From Pelagicoccus enzymogenes (GTDB lineage: Bacteria > Verrucomicrobiota > Verrucomicrobiia > Opitutales > Opitutaceae): a stretch of 64,000 bases of DNA. Shown here in pieces: positions 33,930-44,038 of this stretch. How positions within the stretch are numbered: position 1 is the stretch's first letter; every line of letters begins with the position of its first letter. The stretch is taken from positions 372,001-436,000 of the forward strand of contig NZ_JACYFG010000002.1 of the NCBI RefSeq assembly GCF_014803405.1, written 5' to 3'. Below the pieces are notes generated by a model. The model searched no databases and was not told the origin of the DNA. It worked only from the letters and a program-made list of their open reading frames with translations. The translations under genes and the position numbers were made by a program.

Positions 33930-35624
33930 TTGAGCGACCAAGCCAAAACCAACCGCCCTCACTCGTCCGCATTGGTGGACGGCAACGACCGCGCCCCCGC
34001 TCGCTCCATGCTCCGGGCCGTGGGCTTCACCGACGAGGATTTCCAGAAGCCGCAGATCGGCATCGCCTCCACCGGCAGCGACCTCACCCCGTGCAACATG
34101 CACATCGACGAGCTCGCCACCCACGCCACCAAAGGCGCCGACGCCGGCGGAGCCAAACCGGTCAACTTCTCCACCATCACCATTTCGGACGGCATCTCCA
34201 TGGGGACCAAAGGCATGCGCTACAGCTTGGTTTCCCGCGAAGTCATAGCCGACTCCATCGAGACCGTGGTCGCCGGCGAAAGCATCGACGGCGTGGTCGC
34301 CATCGGCGGCTGCGACAAGAACATGCCGGGCTGCATGATCGCCCTCGCCCGCCTCAACCGCCCGTCCATCTTCGTCTACGGCGGCTCCATTCTCCCCGGC
34401 CTGCACAAGGACAAGCCCATCGACATCGTCTCCATCTTCGAAGCGGTCGGCCGCCATGCCAAGGGCGAGATCGACGGAGCCGAGCTGAAGGAGATCGAGT
34501 GCAAAGCCATCCCCGGCGCCGGATCCTGCGGCGGCATGTACACCGCCAATTCCATGGCCACCGCCATCGAAGCCCTCGGCATGTCCCTCCCCGGCTCCTC
34601 CGCCCAGCTCGCCGTCAGCAAGGACAAACGCGAGGACTGCTTCAACGCGGGCAAACAAGTCGCCAAGCTGCTCGAGCTCGACCTCAAGCCACGCGACATC
34701 ATGACCAAGGCCGCCTTCGAAAACGCGATCAAGACCTGCATCGCCCTCGGCGGCTCCACCAACATCATTCTCCACTTGCTGGCCATCGCCCACGCGGCCG
34801 ACGTCGAGCTCAGCATCGACGACTTCGAGCGCCTCGGCGAACAAATCCCCTTGCTCGCCGACGTGAAGCCCTTCGGCAAGTACAACATGTCCCACCTCAT
34901 TCGCATCGGAGGCATCCAGCCAATGATGAAGATGCTGCTCGATCGCGGGCTGCTCGACGGCTCCTGCATCACCGTCACCGGCAAGACCATCGCCGAAAAC
35001 CTCGCCGACGTTCAGCCGTATCCGAAAGACCAAGACATCATCCGCGACTGGGACAACCCCATCAAGGAAACCTCCCACCTGCGCATCCTGCGCGGCAACC
35101 TCGCTCCCACTGGAGCGGTCGGAAAGATAACCGGCAAGGAAGGCCTCTACTTTAAGGGCACCGCCAAGGTCTACGAGAACGAAGAAGACTCGCTGCAGGG
35201 CATCCTGCGCGGCGACGTGGTGGCAGGCGATATCGTGGTCATCCGCAACGAAGGCCCGGTCGGCGGCCCCGGCATGCGCGAAATGCTTTCCCCAACCTCC
35301 GCCGTCGCCGGACGCGGCCTCATCAAGGAAGTCGCCCTCATCACCGACGGACGCTTCTCCGGCGGATCGCACGGCTTCGACGTCGGCCACATCACGCCGG
35401 AAGCCGCTTGCGGCGGCCCCATCGGCATCGTGAAAAACGGCGACGAGATCGAGATCGACGCCGTCAAAAACACCATTTCCCTCAACATTCCTCAGGAGGA
35501 GTACGAAGCGCGAATGGCAGCCTTCGTCCCGAAAGGTCCGGGCGAAAAGCGCGGCGTGCTCGGCAAGTTCGCCGCCCTCGCCGCTTCCGCCTCCGAAGGA
35601 GCCGTCACGGACAAAAACCTATAA
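33930..35624 (+). CDS. ilvD: Dihydroxy-acid dehydratase
   Basis: 564 residues, normal length, with a TTG start (no in-frame ATG precedes the conserved N-terminal segment RAPARSMLRAVGFTDEDF). Iron-sulfur cluster ligands are in IGGCDKNMPGC and GAGSCGGMYTANSMA. Further family markers are NEGPVGGPGMREML and ALITDGRFSGGSHGFDVGHI. It converts dihydroxy acids to 2-keto acids in valine, isoleucine and pantothenate synthesis. It is divergent from scpB-pheA and stands alone, followed by a terminator. Confidence 0.97.
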   Translation: MSDQAKTNRPHSSALVDGNDRAPARSMLRAVGFTDEDFQKPQIGIASTGSDLTPCNMHIDELATHATKGADAGGAKPVNFSTITISDGISMGTKGMRYSLVSREVIADSIETVVAGESIDGVVAIGGCDKNMPGCMIALARLNRPSIFVYGGSILPGLHKDKPIDIVSIFEAVGRHAKGEIDGAELKEIECKAIPGAGSCGGMYTANSMATAIEALGMSLPGSSAQLAVSKDKREDCFNAGKQVAKLLELDLKPRDIMTKAAFENAIKTCIALGGSTNIILHLLAIAHAADVELSIDDFERLGEQIPLLADVKPFGKYNMSHLIRIGGIQPMMKMLLDRGLLDGSCITVTGKTIAENLADVQPYPKDQDIIRDWDNPIKETSHLRILRGNLAPTGAVGKITGKEGLYFKGTAKVYENEEDSLQGILRGDVVAGDIVVIRNEGPVGGPGMREMLSPTSAVAGRGLIKEVALITDGRFSGGSHGFDVGHITPEAACGGPIGIVKNGDEIEIDAVKNTISLNIPQEEYEARMAAFVPKGPGEKRGVLGKFAALAASASEGAVTDKNL

Positions 35625-35676
35625 TCGCTTTAATCGTTCGGGCCGGCGCCCGGACGCTGCCAACTTTCTTCAGGTA

Positions 35677-35708
35677 GAGCCCGGGCGCCGTCCCGGGCTC
35701 TTCCTTTT
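35677..35708 (+). terminator. Terminator of ilvD, inside a GTAGA-led palindrome
   Basis: A 9-bp stem (GAGCCCGGG / CCCGGGCTC) with a CGCCGT loop and a T-rich tail. The preceding bases GGTAGA put it in the same GTAGG/GTAGA-led palindrome family seen elsewhere in the window. Confidence 0.88.
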
Positions 35709-35756
35709 TAACCACTAGAAATTTCATTCATCTCTCACGAGAAAACCACACATACT

Positions 35757-37337
35757 ATGTCTTGGGACACCTACAAAGCACTCACCTTCAGTTTTCCTGA
35801 AGTCGACCTCTCGCTCGATCTCAGCCGTCTGGGCCTTCCAGAAGCTTACATCGACTCCCAGCGCGGCGCCTTCGCCAAGGCCTTTGCCGCCATGGACGAG
35901 CTGGAAAAAGGAGCCATCGCCAATCCCGACGAGGGACGCATGGTCGGCCACTATTGGCTGCGCGACGCCGACCTCGCTCCGACCGAGGAACTGAAGAACA
36001 CCATCAATTCCAGCGTCGCCCAAATCAAAGCCTTCGCTGAAAAGGTCCACTCCGGTGCCGTCAAGGGCGCCAACGGCAAGTTCACCGACGTTCTCGTCAT
36101 CGGCATCGGCGGTTCCGCCCTCGGCCCCCAGTTCATCGCCCACGCCCTCGGCGTCCCTAGCGAAGACAAAGCCCAGGTCCACTTCTTCGACAATACCGAT
36201 CCGGACGGCATGGACCTCGCCCTCAACGCCATCGGCGACCGCCTGGGCAACACCCTCTCCCTCGTCATCTCCAAGTCCGGAGGCACCGCCGAAACCCGCA
36301 ACGGCATGCTGGAAGCCCAAAAAGCCTACGCCGACATGGGACTCGACTTCGCCAAGCACGCCGTCGCCATCACCGGCGTCGACTCCAAGCTGGACAAGGT
36401 CGCCGTTTCCGAAGGCTGGCTCGAGCGCTTCGAAATGTGGGATTGGGTCGGCGGACGCACTTCCGTGCTTTGCGCCGTAGGCCTCGTCGCCGCCGCATTG
36501 CAAGGCCTCGACATCCAAGCCCTCCTCGACGGCGCCGCCGCCATGGACAAGGTCACCCGCGCCAAGGAAATCGAGAAGAACCCGGCCGCCCTGCTCGCGC
36601 TCGCTTGGTACTACGCCACCAACGGCAAGGGCGAGAAAGACATGGTCATCCTTCCTTACAAGGACCGCCTCCTGCTCTTCTCCCGCTACCTCCAGCAGCT
36701 CATCATGGAGTCGCTCGGCAAGGAATTCGACCTCGACGGCAACGTCGTCAACCAAGGCATCGCCGTCTACGGAAACAAAGGCTCCACCGACCAACACGCC
36801 TACGTCCAGCAGCTGCGCGAAGGCGTGCCCAACTTCTTCGCCACTCTCATCGAAGTCCTCAAGGACCGCAACGGCCCCTCCATCGAAGTCGAGCCTGGCG
36901 TCACCTCCGGCGACTACCTGCAAGGCTTCCTCCTCGGCACCCGCGAAGCGCTCGCCGAGAAGGACCGCCAATCCGTCACCCTCACCGTGGCCGAAATCTC
37001 CGAAGCCAGCGTGGCCAACCTCATCGCCCTCTACGAGCGCGCGGTCGGCTACTACGCCACCTTGACCAACATCAACGCCTACCACCAGCCGGGCGTGGAA
37101 GCGGGCAAGAAGGCTGCCGGTTCCGCCATCGAACTCGGCAAGGCCATCGTGGAAACTCTCGAAGCGAACAAGGGCGAGGCCCTCGACGCTCCTGCGATCG
37201 CAGCCAAGCTGGGCAAGCCGGAGTCAACCGAGCTCATCTTCAAGATCGCTCTGCACATGGCAGCGAACGCCAAGGCGGGGATTTCTAAGATCGACGGGAC
37301 AGTTTGGCACGAGGCCAAGTTCCTAGTGCTTGCATAA
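35757..37337 (+). CDS. pgi: Glucose-6-phosphate isomerase
   Basis: 526 residues. The phosphoglucose isomerase signatures are [19 protein letters not shown] (about residue 222) and [18 protein letters not shown] (about residue 340). The sugar-phosphate loop is [13 protein letters not shown] and a serine-rich phosphate site is [15 protein letters not shown]. It interconverts glucose-6-phosphate and fructose-6-phosphate, linking glucokinase and glycogen metabolism, both nearby, to glycolysis. It is flanked by terminators and is monocistronic. Confidence 0.97.
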   Translation: MSWDTYKALTFSFPEVDLSLDLSRLGLPEAYIDSQRGAFAKAFAAMDELEKGAIANPDEGRMVGHYWLRDADLAPTEELKNTINSSVAQIKAFAEKVHSGAVKGANGKFTDVLVIGIGGSALGPQFIAHALGVPSEDKAQVHFFDNTDPDGMDLALNAIGDRLGNTLSLVISKSGGTAETRNGMLEAQKAYADMGLDFAKHAVAITGVDSKLDKVAVSEGWLERFEMWDWVGGRTSVLCAVGLVAAALQGLDIQALLDGAAAMDKVTRAKEIEKNPAALLALAWYYATNGKGEKDMVILPYKDRLLLFSRYLQQLIMESLGKEFDLDGNVVNQGIAVYGNKGSTDQHAYVQQLREGVPNFFATLIEVLKDRNGPSIEVEPGVTSGDYLQGFLLGTREALAEKDRQSVTLTVAEISEASVANLIALYERAVGYYATLTNINAYHQPGVEAGKKAAGSAIELGKAIVETLEANKGEALDAPAIAAKLGKPESTELIFKIALHMAANAKAGISKIDGTVWHEAKFLVLA

Positions 37338-37361
37338 CCCGCGCTACTACCGTAGCTTTCT

Positions 37362-37396
37362 GGCCTGACTTTCAGTAAAACCTGAAGTCAGGCTTT
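37362..37396 (+). terminator. Terminator of pgi
   Basis: The stem GGCCTGACTTTCAG / CTGAAGTCAGGC, with a short A-rich loop, is followed by five T. Confidence 0.9.
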
Positions 37397-37660
37397 TTAT
37401 TTCCACGAATCCACCCACCTGCAGAAGGTCTCCCATTGAGGGTTCCGTTCCGACAAACCCTAGTGGTTAACCCGAAATACACGTTCGAATGAATCCTGCG
37501 CTCGACCCCCGTCCCCGCTTTCTCCATCCAGTGCACTTTGGCGCAATGCGAAGCGATCTCCCAAAGCAAATCTCGGACTCAAGAAAAGCTGGCAACGGCT
37601 TGAGGCACCAGGCGTACCTAAATCACTCGCTTACAAGCATAACGGCATCCCCTCGCTAGT

Positions 37661-40009
37661 ATGAGGGGACCCGTCAAGACCTTGGTGAGACGCTACTGGC
37701 AAGCATCGATCGCCAACAAGATCCTGCTTATCGTGTCCACTTGCAGCCTGCTCTCCTTGGGGCTCATCACCGGCTCCAGCATTCTGCGGGAGTACCATAT
37801 CGTCGCCCAACGCGAGAGCGACAAGCTCAGCTCCATGGCTGGAATCCTCGCCGGCAACTCCGTCGCCGCCCTCCGCTTCGAAGACAACATCACAGCTCAA
37901 GAACACTTGGCGACGCTTCGCAGCGAACCGCACATCACTTGCGCCGCGATCTACCAATCCGACGGACAGCTTTTCGCCCAATACCTGCGCGACGAAAACT
38001 GCGAGCTCCCAATCTCTCCGCCGCAGGCCGGATCGCAATCGTCGGCCACCTCCTTCTCCATTGCTCAAGAAATCGAACTCAACGGCTCAGCCGTCGGAAG
38101 CATCTACCTGCGTTCCGACAATTCGGAACTCTTCGCTCAGCTGACGACGAGCCTTTTCATCAACAGCATCATCCTGATCGGGTCCCTCGCTGTTTCCATC
38201 TTGCTGGCAAAACGGCTGCTCCCGCTGATCACTCGCCCCATCGAGGAGCTCGCAAACCTCGCCCATCGCGTATCGGAAGAACGCAACTACCAGCTACGGG
38301 CCAAGAAACAGGGGAACGACGAAGTCGGCATGCTGGTAGACAGCATCAACTTCATGCTTTCCACCGTTCGCCAGCGCGACCAGGCAATCCTCGAAACCAA
38401 TCGCAACCTCGAACAACTGGTCGCCGATCGCACGGCAAAGCTCGTGAAAGCCCGTGAGAAAGCGGAAAGCGCCCTCGAAGCGAAAAGCGATTTCCTGGCA
38501 ACCATGAGCCACGAGCTTCGAACGCCCATGAACGCCATCATCGGCATGAGTTCCGTCCTGCAATTCGAGGACCTCGACGAGAGCCGCGCCCGCCAAATCG
38601 GCATCATCCAAAAAAGCGCGGTAAACCTGCTCGACCTCATCAACGACATCCTCGACTTCTCCAAGATCGAAGCAAACCGGCTCGAGCTGGAAAACACCCC
38701 CTTCGATCTTCTCGCCTGCGTCGAAGAAGCCATGGATATCGCAGCTGCGGCCAAGAAAAACAATCGGCTCATCCACTGCACCAACTTCGACGCCAAGCTT
38801 CCGTCACACATGTCAGGCGACGTGACTCGACTTCGCCAGATCCTCGTCAACCTTCTCAGCAACGCGTTCAAGTTCACCGATCACGGTTCCGTTACGCTGC
38901 GCGCCACTCACATTCCAGCCGATCGCAGCCAGGGGGAACGCATCCGTATCAGCGTCAAGGATACCGGAATCGGAATTCCCAAGGATCGCCACCAGAGCAT
39001 TTTCGAATCCTTCACCCAAGCGAACCGAAGCACATCCCGCCACTACGGAGGCACCGGACTGGGGTTGACCATCAGCTACCGCCTCGCGCTCGCCATGGGA
39101 GGCGACATCAGCGTCGAGAGCGAGCCGGGGAAAGGCTCCACCTTCCACCTCACGCTGCCAATCCGGCGCATCGAAAGCCTCGGCGGTCCGATCAGCAAGC
39201 CATTGGATGTAGAAACTCCCGTTTGCGTTCGCCTGCGCGATATGCCGCCCGCGCTCGAGGAATCGCTCACCGCTAGCCTGCGCTCTTGGAACTGCCGCGT
39301 CCTAGCCGCCGACGAGGAAAAGGATACCCGAGCCGACTTGACGCTCGTCTCCGTAATTTCGGACGACGAGTTCAGGGCGGTCGAAAAAGCGACCCGTATC
39401 GGAAACTTCGAGCGAGTCGTGCTTATTTCCCATGCCGACCATTCGATCTTGATTCGCAAGACCACTGCAGCCGCTGTCCTTACTTTGCCGATACGCCATC
39501 GAGATCTAAGAAATATGTTGCTGAAGCATGCCGACAGCAGCGAAACGCCTCACTACGACGACACCACTCCCTTTGCCTCCTACCCAACCGAGAAATGGGG
39601 GAAGCTCAAGATCCTGCTCGCGGAAGACAATGAGCTGAGCCGCAACGTGTTCATCCACCACATGGAGCTAATCGGGCTGAATATCGAGACGGCCTCCAAC
39701 GGCAAGGCCGCCTGCGAGCTCGTTAAGGAGAACGACTTTGATATCGTTTTCATGGACGTGAGGATGCCTATCAAAGACGGCCTCACCGCCGCCCGCGAAA
39801 TCCGCGACACCCTGCCAGAAAACCGACCGCAACCTTGGATCGTCGGCTTCACCGCGAACACCGAACCCGAAGCGCTGCTGGAGATCGAAAAGGCAGGCAT
39901 GGACGACTACCTTGCCAAGCCTGCTCTCATCATCGATATCGCAGAGTCCATCAATCGCTACACGTTCCAAAAACCGAGCTCCGGGCCAACCGCTCTTAAC
40001 GACGCATAG
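37661..40009 (+). CDS. Hybrid sensor histidine kinase with CHASE8-like sensor, HAMP and receiver domain
   Basis: 782 residues. TM1 lies near residues 19-42 and TM2 near 165-187. Between them is a periplasmic sensor resembling CHASE8 (for example [20 protein letters not shown]). A HAMP domain follows, then HisKA with the phospho-His in [17 protein letters not shown] (about residue 284) and HATPase_c with [20 protein letters not shown] and [12 protein letters not shown] degenerate receiver-like linker lies at ~500-620. The C-terminal receiver has [12 protein letters not shown] and phospho-Asp in [14 protein letters not shown]. This suggests a phosphorelay that needs an Hpt protein or regulator encoded elsewhere. 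Confidence 0.92.
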   Translation: MRGPVKTLVRRYWQASIANKILLIVSTCSLLSLGLITGSSILREYHIVAQRESDKLSSMAGILAGNSVAALRFEDNITAQEHLATLRSEPHITCAAIYQSDGQLFAQYLRDENCELPISPPQAGSQSSATSFSIAQEIELNGSAVGSIYLRSDNSELFAQLTTSLFINSIILIGSLAVSILLAKRLLPLITRPIEELANLAHRVSEERNYQLRAKKQGNDEVGMLVDSINFMLSTVRQRDQAILETNRNLEQLVADRTAKLVKAREKAESALEAKSDFLATMSHELRTPMNAIIGMSSVLQFEDLDESRARQIGIIQKSAVNLLDLINDILDFSKIEANRLELENTPFDLLACVEEAMDIAAAAKKNNRLIHCTNFDAKLPSHMSGDVTRLRQILVNLLSNAFKFTDHGSVTLRATHIPADRSQGERIRISVKDTGIGIPKDRHQSIFESFTQANRSTSRHYGGTGLGLTISYRLALAMGGDISVESEPGKGSTFHLTLPIRRIESLGGPISKPLDVETPVCVRLRDMPPALEESLTASLRSWNCRVLAADEEKDTRADLTLVSVISDDEFRAVEKATRIGNFERVVLISHADHSILIRKTTAAAVLTLPIRHRDLRNMLLKHADSSETPHYDDTTPFASYPTEKWGKLKILLAEDNELSRNVFIHHMELIGLNIETASNGKAACELVKENDFDIVFMDVRMPIKDGLTAAREIRDTLPENRPQPWIVGFTANTEPEALLEIEKAGMDDYLAKPALIIDIAESINRYTFQKPSSGPTALNDA

Positions 40010-40056
40010 GCACTTGCCCCGATCAGCTTTAAGGCCAATCTTGCCGGGAAATCGAA

Positions 40057-40944
40057 ATGCGACTTTCCCACAAGATTCAGTACCTAGCGCTCGTCAGCCT
40101 CGCCCGATTCATCTGCGCGATTCCTCGCTCATGGGCGCTTAACCTCGGATCAGCTATAGGCTGGTTCGGATGGGTCACCGGCATGCGCCGCAGTCTCGTG
40201 CTCTCGAATATTGCCAACGCTCGCCCCGAAGCGAGCGAGAGCGAACTCAAGCAAATCGGCAAGCAAGCCGCTAAGAACTTCGGTCGCACCATCGCCGAAT
40301 TCATACGCTACGGGATAAAGGACCGAGACCAAGTGCCCCAGCTCGTGAAAATCGAGAACCTGGAACTCGTAGCGGACGCGCTGGCCAAAGGAAACGGAGC
40401 AATCCTCCTAACCGGACACTTCGGAGCTTGGGCCATCTACTTCGCTGCCATTGCGATGCGGGACATCCCTCTGTCTCTCCTCGTCGGCAAGCAGCACAAC
40501 GCGAAGGTTGACGCCTTTATCCACAAGATCCCTGGCGATCGCGTCGAGTTTATCACCAAGGGCCGCACCGCGATTAAAGTCATCTTAGAAAAACTGAAAG
40601 CTGGCCGAGCCGTCGTCATGGTGGCTGACCAACATGCTGGAGCAGGCGGCATCGTAGTGCCTTTCCTGGGAAAGAACGCGTCCACCTTGCCCCTGCCAGG
40701 CTCCTTCTCAGTAAAATACAATGCGCCTGTATTCATGATGTCAGGACGCCGCGAGGCCGACGGTTCCCATACCGTAACGATTTCCGAACTTCCCATCCCC
40801 GAGCGCGAAACGCCGAACGAGAAAAAAGTAGCTGTGGTCGAAGCCTACAACGAAGCGCTCGGCAAAGTCATCGCCGACAATCCGGAGCAATACTTTTGGT
40901 ACCATCGCCGCTGGCGTGAAGAGAGCGAGACTCCGACAAGCTAG
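40057..40944 (+). CDS. LpxL/HtrB-family acyltransferase-like protein
   Basis: A 295-residue protein of the lipid A biosynthesis acyltransferase family: an N-terminal hydrophobic segment, [30 protein letters not shown], the active-site region [25 protein letters not shown] and FGWV-like hydrophobic stretches. The family catalytic dyad is HX4(D/E); here the His is present but the acidic residue is Ala (HFGAWA). Either another residue serves, or activity is altered. It probably transfers or binds acyl chains for lipid A or related lipids. The gene converges on the MCP gene, with stop codons overlapping at CTAG (40941-40944). Confidence 0.85.
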   Translation: MRLSHKIQYLALVSLARFICAIPRSWALNLGSAIGWFGWVTGMRRSLVLSNIANARPEASESELKQIGKQAAKNFGRTIAEFIRYGIKDRDQVPQLVKIENLELVADALAKGNGAILLTGHFGAWAIYFAAIAMRDIPLSLLVGKQHNAKVDAFIHKIPGDRVEFITKGRTAIKVILEKLKAGRAVVMVADQHAGAGGIVVPFLGKNASTLPLPGSFSVKYNAPVFMMSGRREADGSHTVTISELPIPERETPNEKKVAVVEAYNEALGKVIADNPEQYFWYHRRWREESETPTS

Positions 40945-42851
40945 TTGAGTCTCGATCTTTCCGTTCGGGGCGAGGCTCGCAAAAAGGGTTCAGCAAACGA
41001 TTCGTTCCAGTCACCCTCGATTCGGCCCCCGGGAAGATCCTTTTGCTCATCCGGCGAGTTCTCCGCCCGGGCCCCGGTCAGCAAGGCATTGAGCTCGTCG
41101 ACCGCATTGCGAAGACGGTGCGACTGCCTCTCGAGAGAGTCCGCAGCTTGGGCCGTGTGCTGAGCGCTTTGAGCTGTGCCGCGAGCTACTTGATCCATTT
41201 GCTTCATCGATTCCGTAGACTGCGAAATCCCTGAAGACTGCTGGGATGTCGCCTGCGCAATCACTTCCACATAACCGTCCGCTTCGCGGATTCTGGATAC
41301 AATCTCCTCCAAGCGTTCCTTGGCTTTCAGAGAAATTCGAGCGCCCCTCTCCGAGTCATGGATCGCTTGCTCTATCTTACCGCTCGTCTCGTTAGCTGCT
41401 TTGGAAACACGTTGCGCCAAACCACGCACTTCGTCGGCGACCACCGCAAAACCTGCTCCAGCCGCTCCTGCCCGAGCCGCTTCGACCGCTGCATTCAAGG
41501 CTAACAAGTTCGTTTGAAAGGCAATGTTTTCGATGGTCCCGATTATGTCAGCCGTCTCCGCGCTGCTCCGTTGGATGCTCTCCATCGCGACCGCGAGTTC
41601 CTGGATTTCAACGACGCCATCTTCAGCGGACTCGCGGGCAAGGCGAGTCGCCTCCACTGTCTTGTCCGCATTGCCAATGTTTTCGTCGGAGCGGTTTGAA
41701 ATCTCCTGCAAAGCTGCCAGCGTCTCTTCCAAGCTAGCAGCCTGCTGATCCGAGCCTGAAGCAAAAACACTGCTCGCCGCCATGACTTGCTCGGAGGAAG
41801 CGCTCAATGCCGCAGTGACTTCAGACATCTTGCTGGACGCGGAGACCAACCTGCGATTCACGACTCTTGGTATCCAGACGCCCATGACGATCGATAGCGT
41901 CAAGCCAACGCCACAAATCCAAAAAATGGTATGGCGGCCCTGGATCGCCCGCGAGACCACGCCAGCCAATTGCTCGTCCAAGTCCTCCACCATCTCAGTC
42001 GAACGTTCGCGGGCTCCGTCCTGAATCTCATAGATCGACGCATACAAGTTCTCCGACGCGGCATCGATGGAATTCGCCTTGATGGAAAGCTGTTCAAGGC
42101 GTTGCGACAAACCTTCCTCATCCACGAATCCAAGAAGTATCGCCCCCAGTTCGCCGAACGCGTCCTCCGCGAGCGCTTCGCCAGCAGAGCTCGCAGCAAG
42201 ACTCTCTTCCAAGTGAGCGAACCCTCCTTGGGCTGCCACCACAGAATCCATGACCTTCTTTTCGAAACGGGCAAAAGCGCCATCATCATGAGACAAAGCC
42301 ACCGTACGCTGGGCAGCTGACAGGATTTGCGAGGCTGCCAAAGACAACTCCAGCAAGGCCCCGTTCGCCTTGGCACGGTCCGCTTCCGAAAGCTGCTCCA
42401 TGGGGATCGCTTCCAGCCGCTTTCGGTACGACGCAGTAAGCCTGCCGAGGCGAGACTCGATATCGTCCAAGGAGGCCGGGATGGTCTCCATCAGTTCCAG
42501 GAAGTTCCGCCTCGCGAGGTAAAGCTGGGTCACTTCGGTACGGATGTTTTCCGGCAACTCCTTGATTGCCACCTCCTCGCCACCAAGCACCGCGTTTAAC
42601 TTTTCCTCGATGGGAAAGCTCTCCAAGCCAGAAAACGTCGATACCGCCCGAATCTGCCGCGAGATGCCCACGATATCGTTGGCCTTGCGAACGATCGCGG
42701 ATTCCCGCTCCATCTTCGACACCATGCGATTCTTTCCGCTCTCCATGCGACTCGACAAATCGCCGATCGTTAGGATCGCAAAAGCCGATAGGACGACTAC
42801 GAGGACAATGCTCCCTAGAAAACCTAGGAGGATTCGTAACTTTAAACTCAT
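40941..42851 (-). CDS. Methyl-accepting chemotaxis protein (no recognisable HAMP domain)
   Basis: 636 residues. TM1 is at ~7-30 ([20 protein letters not shown]), then a helical periplasmic sensor to ~305, and TM2 at ~307-327 ([20 protein letters not shown]). The signalling domain follows almost directly, starting with [20 protein letters not shown]. No HAMP sequence is recognisable between TM2 and the coiled coil. The tip is [20 protein letters not shown], then [15 protein letters not shown]. Near the C-terminus is DWNESF, comparable to DWDSF in the receptor at the window start. The ligand is unknown. Confidence 0.93.
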   Translation of the reverse strand: MSLKLRILLGFLGSIVLVVVLSAFAILTIGDLSSRMESGKNRMVSKMERESAIVRKANDIVGISRQIRAVSTFSGLESFPIEEKLNAVLGGEEVAIKELPENIRTEVTQLYLARRNFLELMETIPASLDDIESRLGRLTASYRKRLEAIPMEQLSEADRAKANGALLELSLAASQILSAAQRTVALSHDDGAFARFEKKVMDSVVAAQGGFAHLEESLAASSAGEALAEDAFGELGAILLGFVDEEGLSQRLEQLSIKANSIDAASENLYASIYEIQDGARERSTEMVEDLDEQLAGVVSRAIQGRHTIFWICGVGLTLSIVMGVWIPRVVNRRLVSASSKMSEVTAALSASSEQVMAASSVFASGSDQQAASLEETLAALQEISNRSDENIGNADKTVEATRLARESAEDGVVEIQELAVAMESIQRSSAETADIIGTIENIAFQTNLLALNAAVEAARAGAAGAGFAVVADEVRGLAQRVSKAANETSGKIEQAIHDSERGARISLKAKERLEEIVSRIREADGYVEVIAQATSQQSSGISQSTESMKQMDQVARGTAQSAQHTAQAADSLERQSHRLRNAVDELNALLTGARAENSPDEQKDLPGGRIEGDWNESFAEPFLRASPRTERSRLN

Positions 42852-42968
42852 CTGTGGGAATTAGGTTTGAAGAAGACCAACACCAAACCGCGCCTGGCTT
42901 TTCCAGATACCCTGCGGTCAACGCCACATGGAACGACGCGACCTAATTAAGGGTTTAGACCGTTCTTT

Positions 42969-42984
42969 GTTACGATTGCGTAAC
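42969..42984. promoter_or_regulatory. Inverted repeat upstream of the chemotaxis receptor gene
   Basis: GTTACG and CGTAAC are separated by ATTG, about 118 bases upstream of the MCP start codon at 42851. It is a possible regulator site; no promoter consensus was confirmed next to it. Confidence 0.3.
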
Positions 42985-43102
42985 CTGATCAGAAACCACC
43001 CAAGCATGAGGTAGAGACACCCCAAGGAATCTTTTAAACACTCCTATCTCATCAAAGCCCCTGCTGCTGATCCGCTCTTCGAGCGACGCAGCAGCGGCAT
43101 TC

Positions 43103-43849
43103 CTACTTGTACGAAATCAGATTCTGGCTGCAGAAATTTTGCGGAGCCCAAGGTCCGTTGTAGGAAAACGCGAAGTGAGGAGCAAAGCGGTCTCCCGCAT
43201 CGTAGATCGACTTTTCGAATACGCGGAGACGCTCTCGATTAACCAAACAGTTAAACGTAACGACATCCGCCTCGGAGCGAGGCAAGCGGCTTTCGCTGAT
43301 CTCCGCGCACCAAGGACCGATCATTTCCTGGAGCTTGCTTTTGTAGATCTCCTTTTCCTTCGCGAGCATGCGGGTGAACTTTTCTCCCTTCTTGGCTCGG
43401 TCGCCGAGGAAGTAGAGCAAGCGTCCGTTCAAGACTTTACCTTTCTCGTCTCGAAGGAAGGGATATTTCTCGATCATGTGATCAAGCAGGTCCGGCACGT
43501 CGAAACGCATCGTCACCTCCATCTCGACCTTGCGATAGATCCGATTCAGCTCCTTCTCCAAAACGGCCTCGTTGTTGGAGAGGACCCGTTCCACCTGAGC
43601 GAGACTGGACAAGGTCAAGCCGTACTGCAACGGGATGATCGACGCCTGCGACATCAGGAGGCGCTGCACGTGCTGGTGAGCGAAAATATCGTCCCCGCTC
43701 AGCGTCAACGTCTTCTGACCGTAGGCGCTCACGATCGCCGAGACTTTGCCGACCGTCACCATGAACAGGTTTCGCCCCTCCACGCCCGTCAAGTCCTCAA
43801 GGTCGTGAGGAGCCTCGGCCAAAGTGTATGCGTAAAGGAAGATGCTCAT
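43103..43849 (-). CDS. GvpF/GvpL family gas-vesicle-type protein, isolated
   Basis: 248 residues, full length for the family. The N-terminus (FLYAYTLAEAPHDLEDLTGV) and VGKVSAIVSAYG match the first GvpL/F domain. Typical later segments are FAHQHVQRLLMSQASIIPLQ, VEMEVTMRFDV and the C-terminal FAFSYNGPWAPQNFC, close to the family's hallmark YxGPWPPYxF ending. In gas-vesicle clusters GvpF/L binds GvpA and helps nucleate the shell. No gvpA, gvpN or other gvp gene is found within 20 kb on either side in this window. The role here is therefore uncertain: a remnant, a distant cluster, or a different function. Confidence 0.85.
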   Translation of the reverse strand: MSIFLYAYTLAEAPHDLEDLTGVEGRNLFMVTVGKVSAIVSAYGQKTLTLSGDDIFAHQHVQRLLMSQASIIPLQYGLTLSSLAQVERVLSNNEAVLEKELNRIYRKVEMEVTMRFDVPDLLDHMIEKYPFLRDEKGKVLNGRLLYFLGDRAKKGEKFTRMLAKEKEIYKSKLQEMIGPWCAEISESRLPRSEADVVTFNCLVNRERLRVFEKSIYDAGDRFAPHFAFSYNGPWAPQNFCSQNLISYK

Positions 43850-44038
43850 GTCGTTCGGTCTCTTTAAAAAGTTGCTAAACCCAACTCGTAAAAAAGATGT
43901 GAACGATACTCGGAGCCAGAGTCAATCTGGCCCTTGCTGCTTTACTCGGGATCAGGGTTTCCTCGACCCAAGCATTCCCCGCCCCCTAGTATGGAGACGC
44001 TAGTTCGCCCGATAAGGCCAAAAAACGACCTTGGTTGG

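Noticed and set aside
33777-35390. 537-codon open frame antisense to ilvD
   Set aside because: It is a composition shadow of the GC-rich ilvD gene; the translated product is low-complexity Gly/Asp/Val-rich and matches nothing, while ilvD is certain.
35724-37085. 453-codon open frame antisense to pgi
   Set aside because: Same explanation: pgi on the other strand is a certain gene and the antisense product has no domain features.
43103-43849. A gas-vesicle gene cluster
   Set aside because: Only the GvpF/L-type gene is present; flanking genes (chemotaxis receptor, glucokinase) are unrelated, so a cluster was not called.
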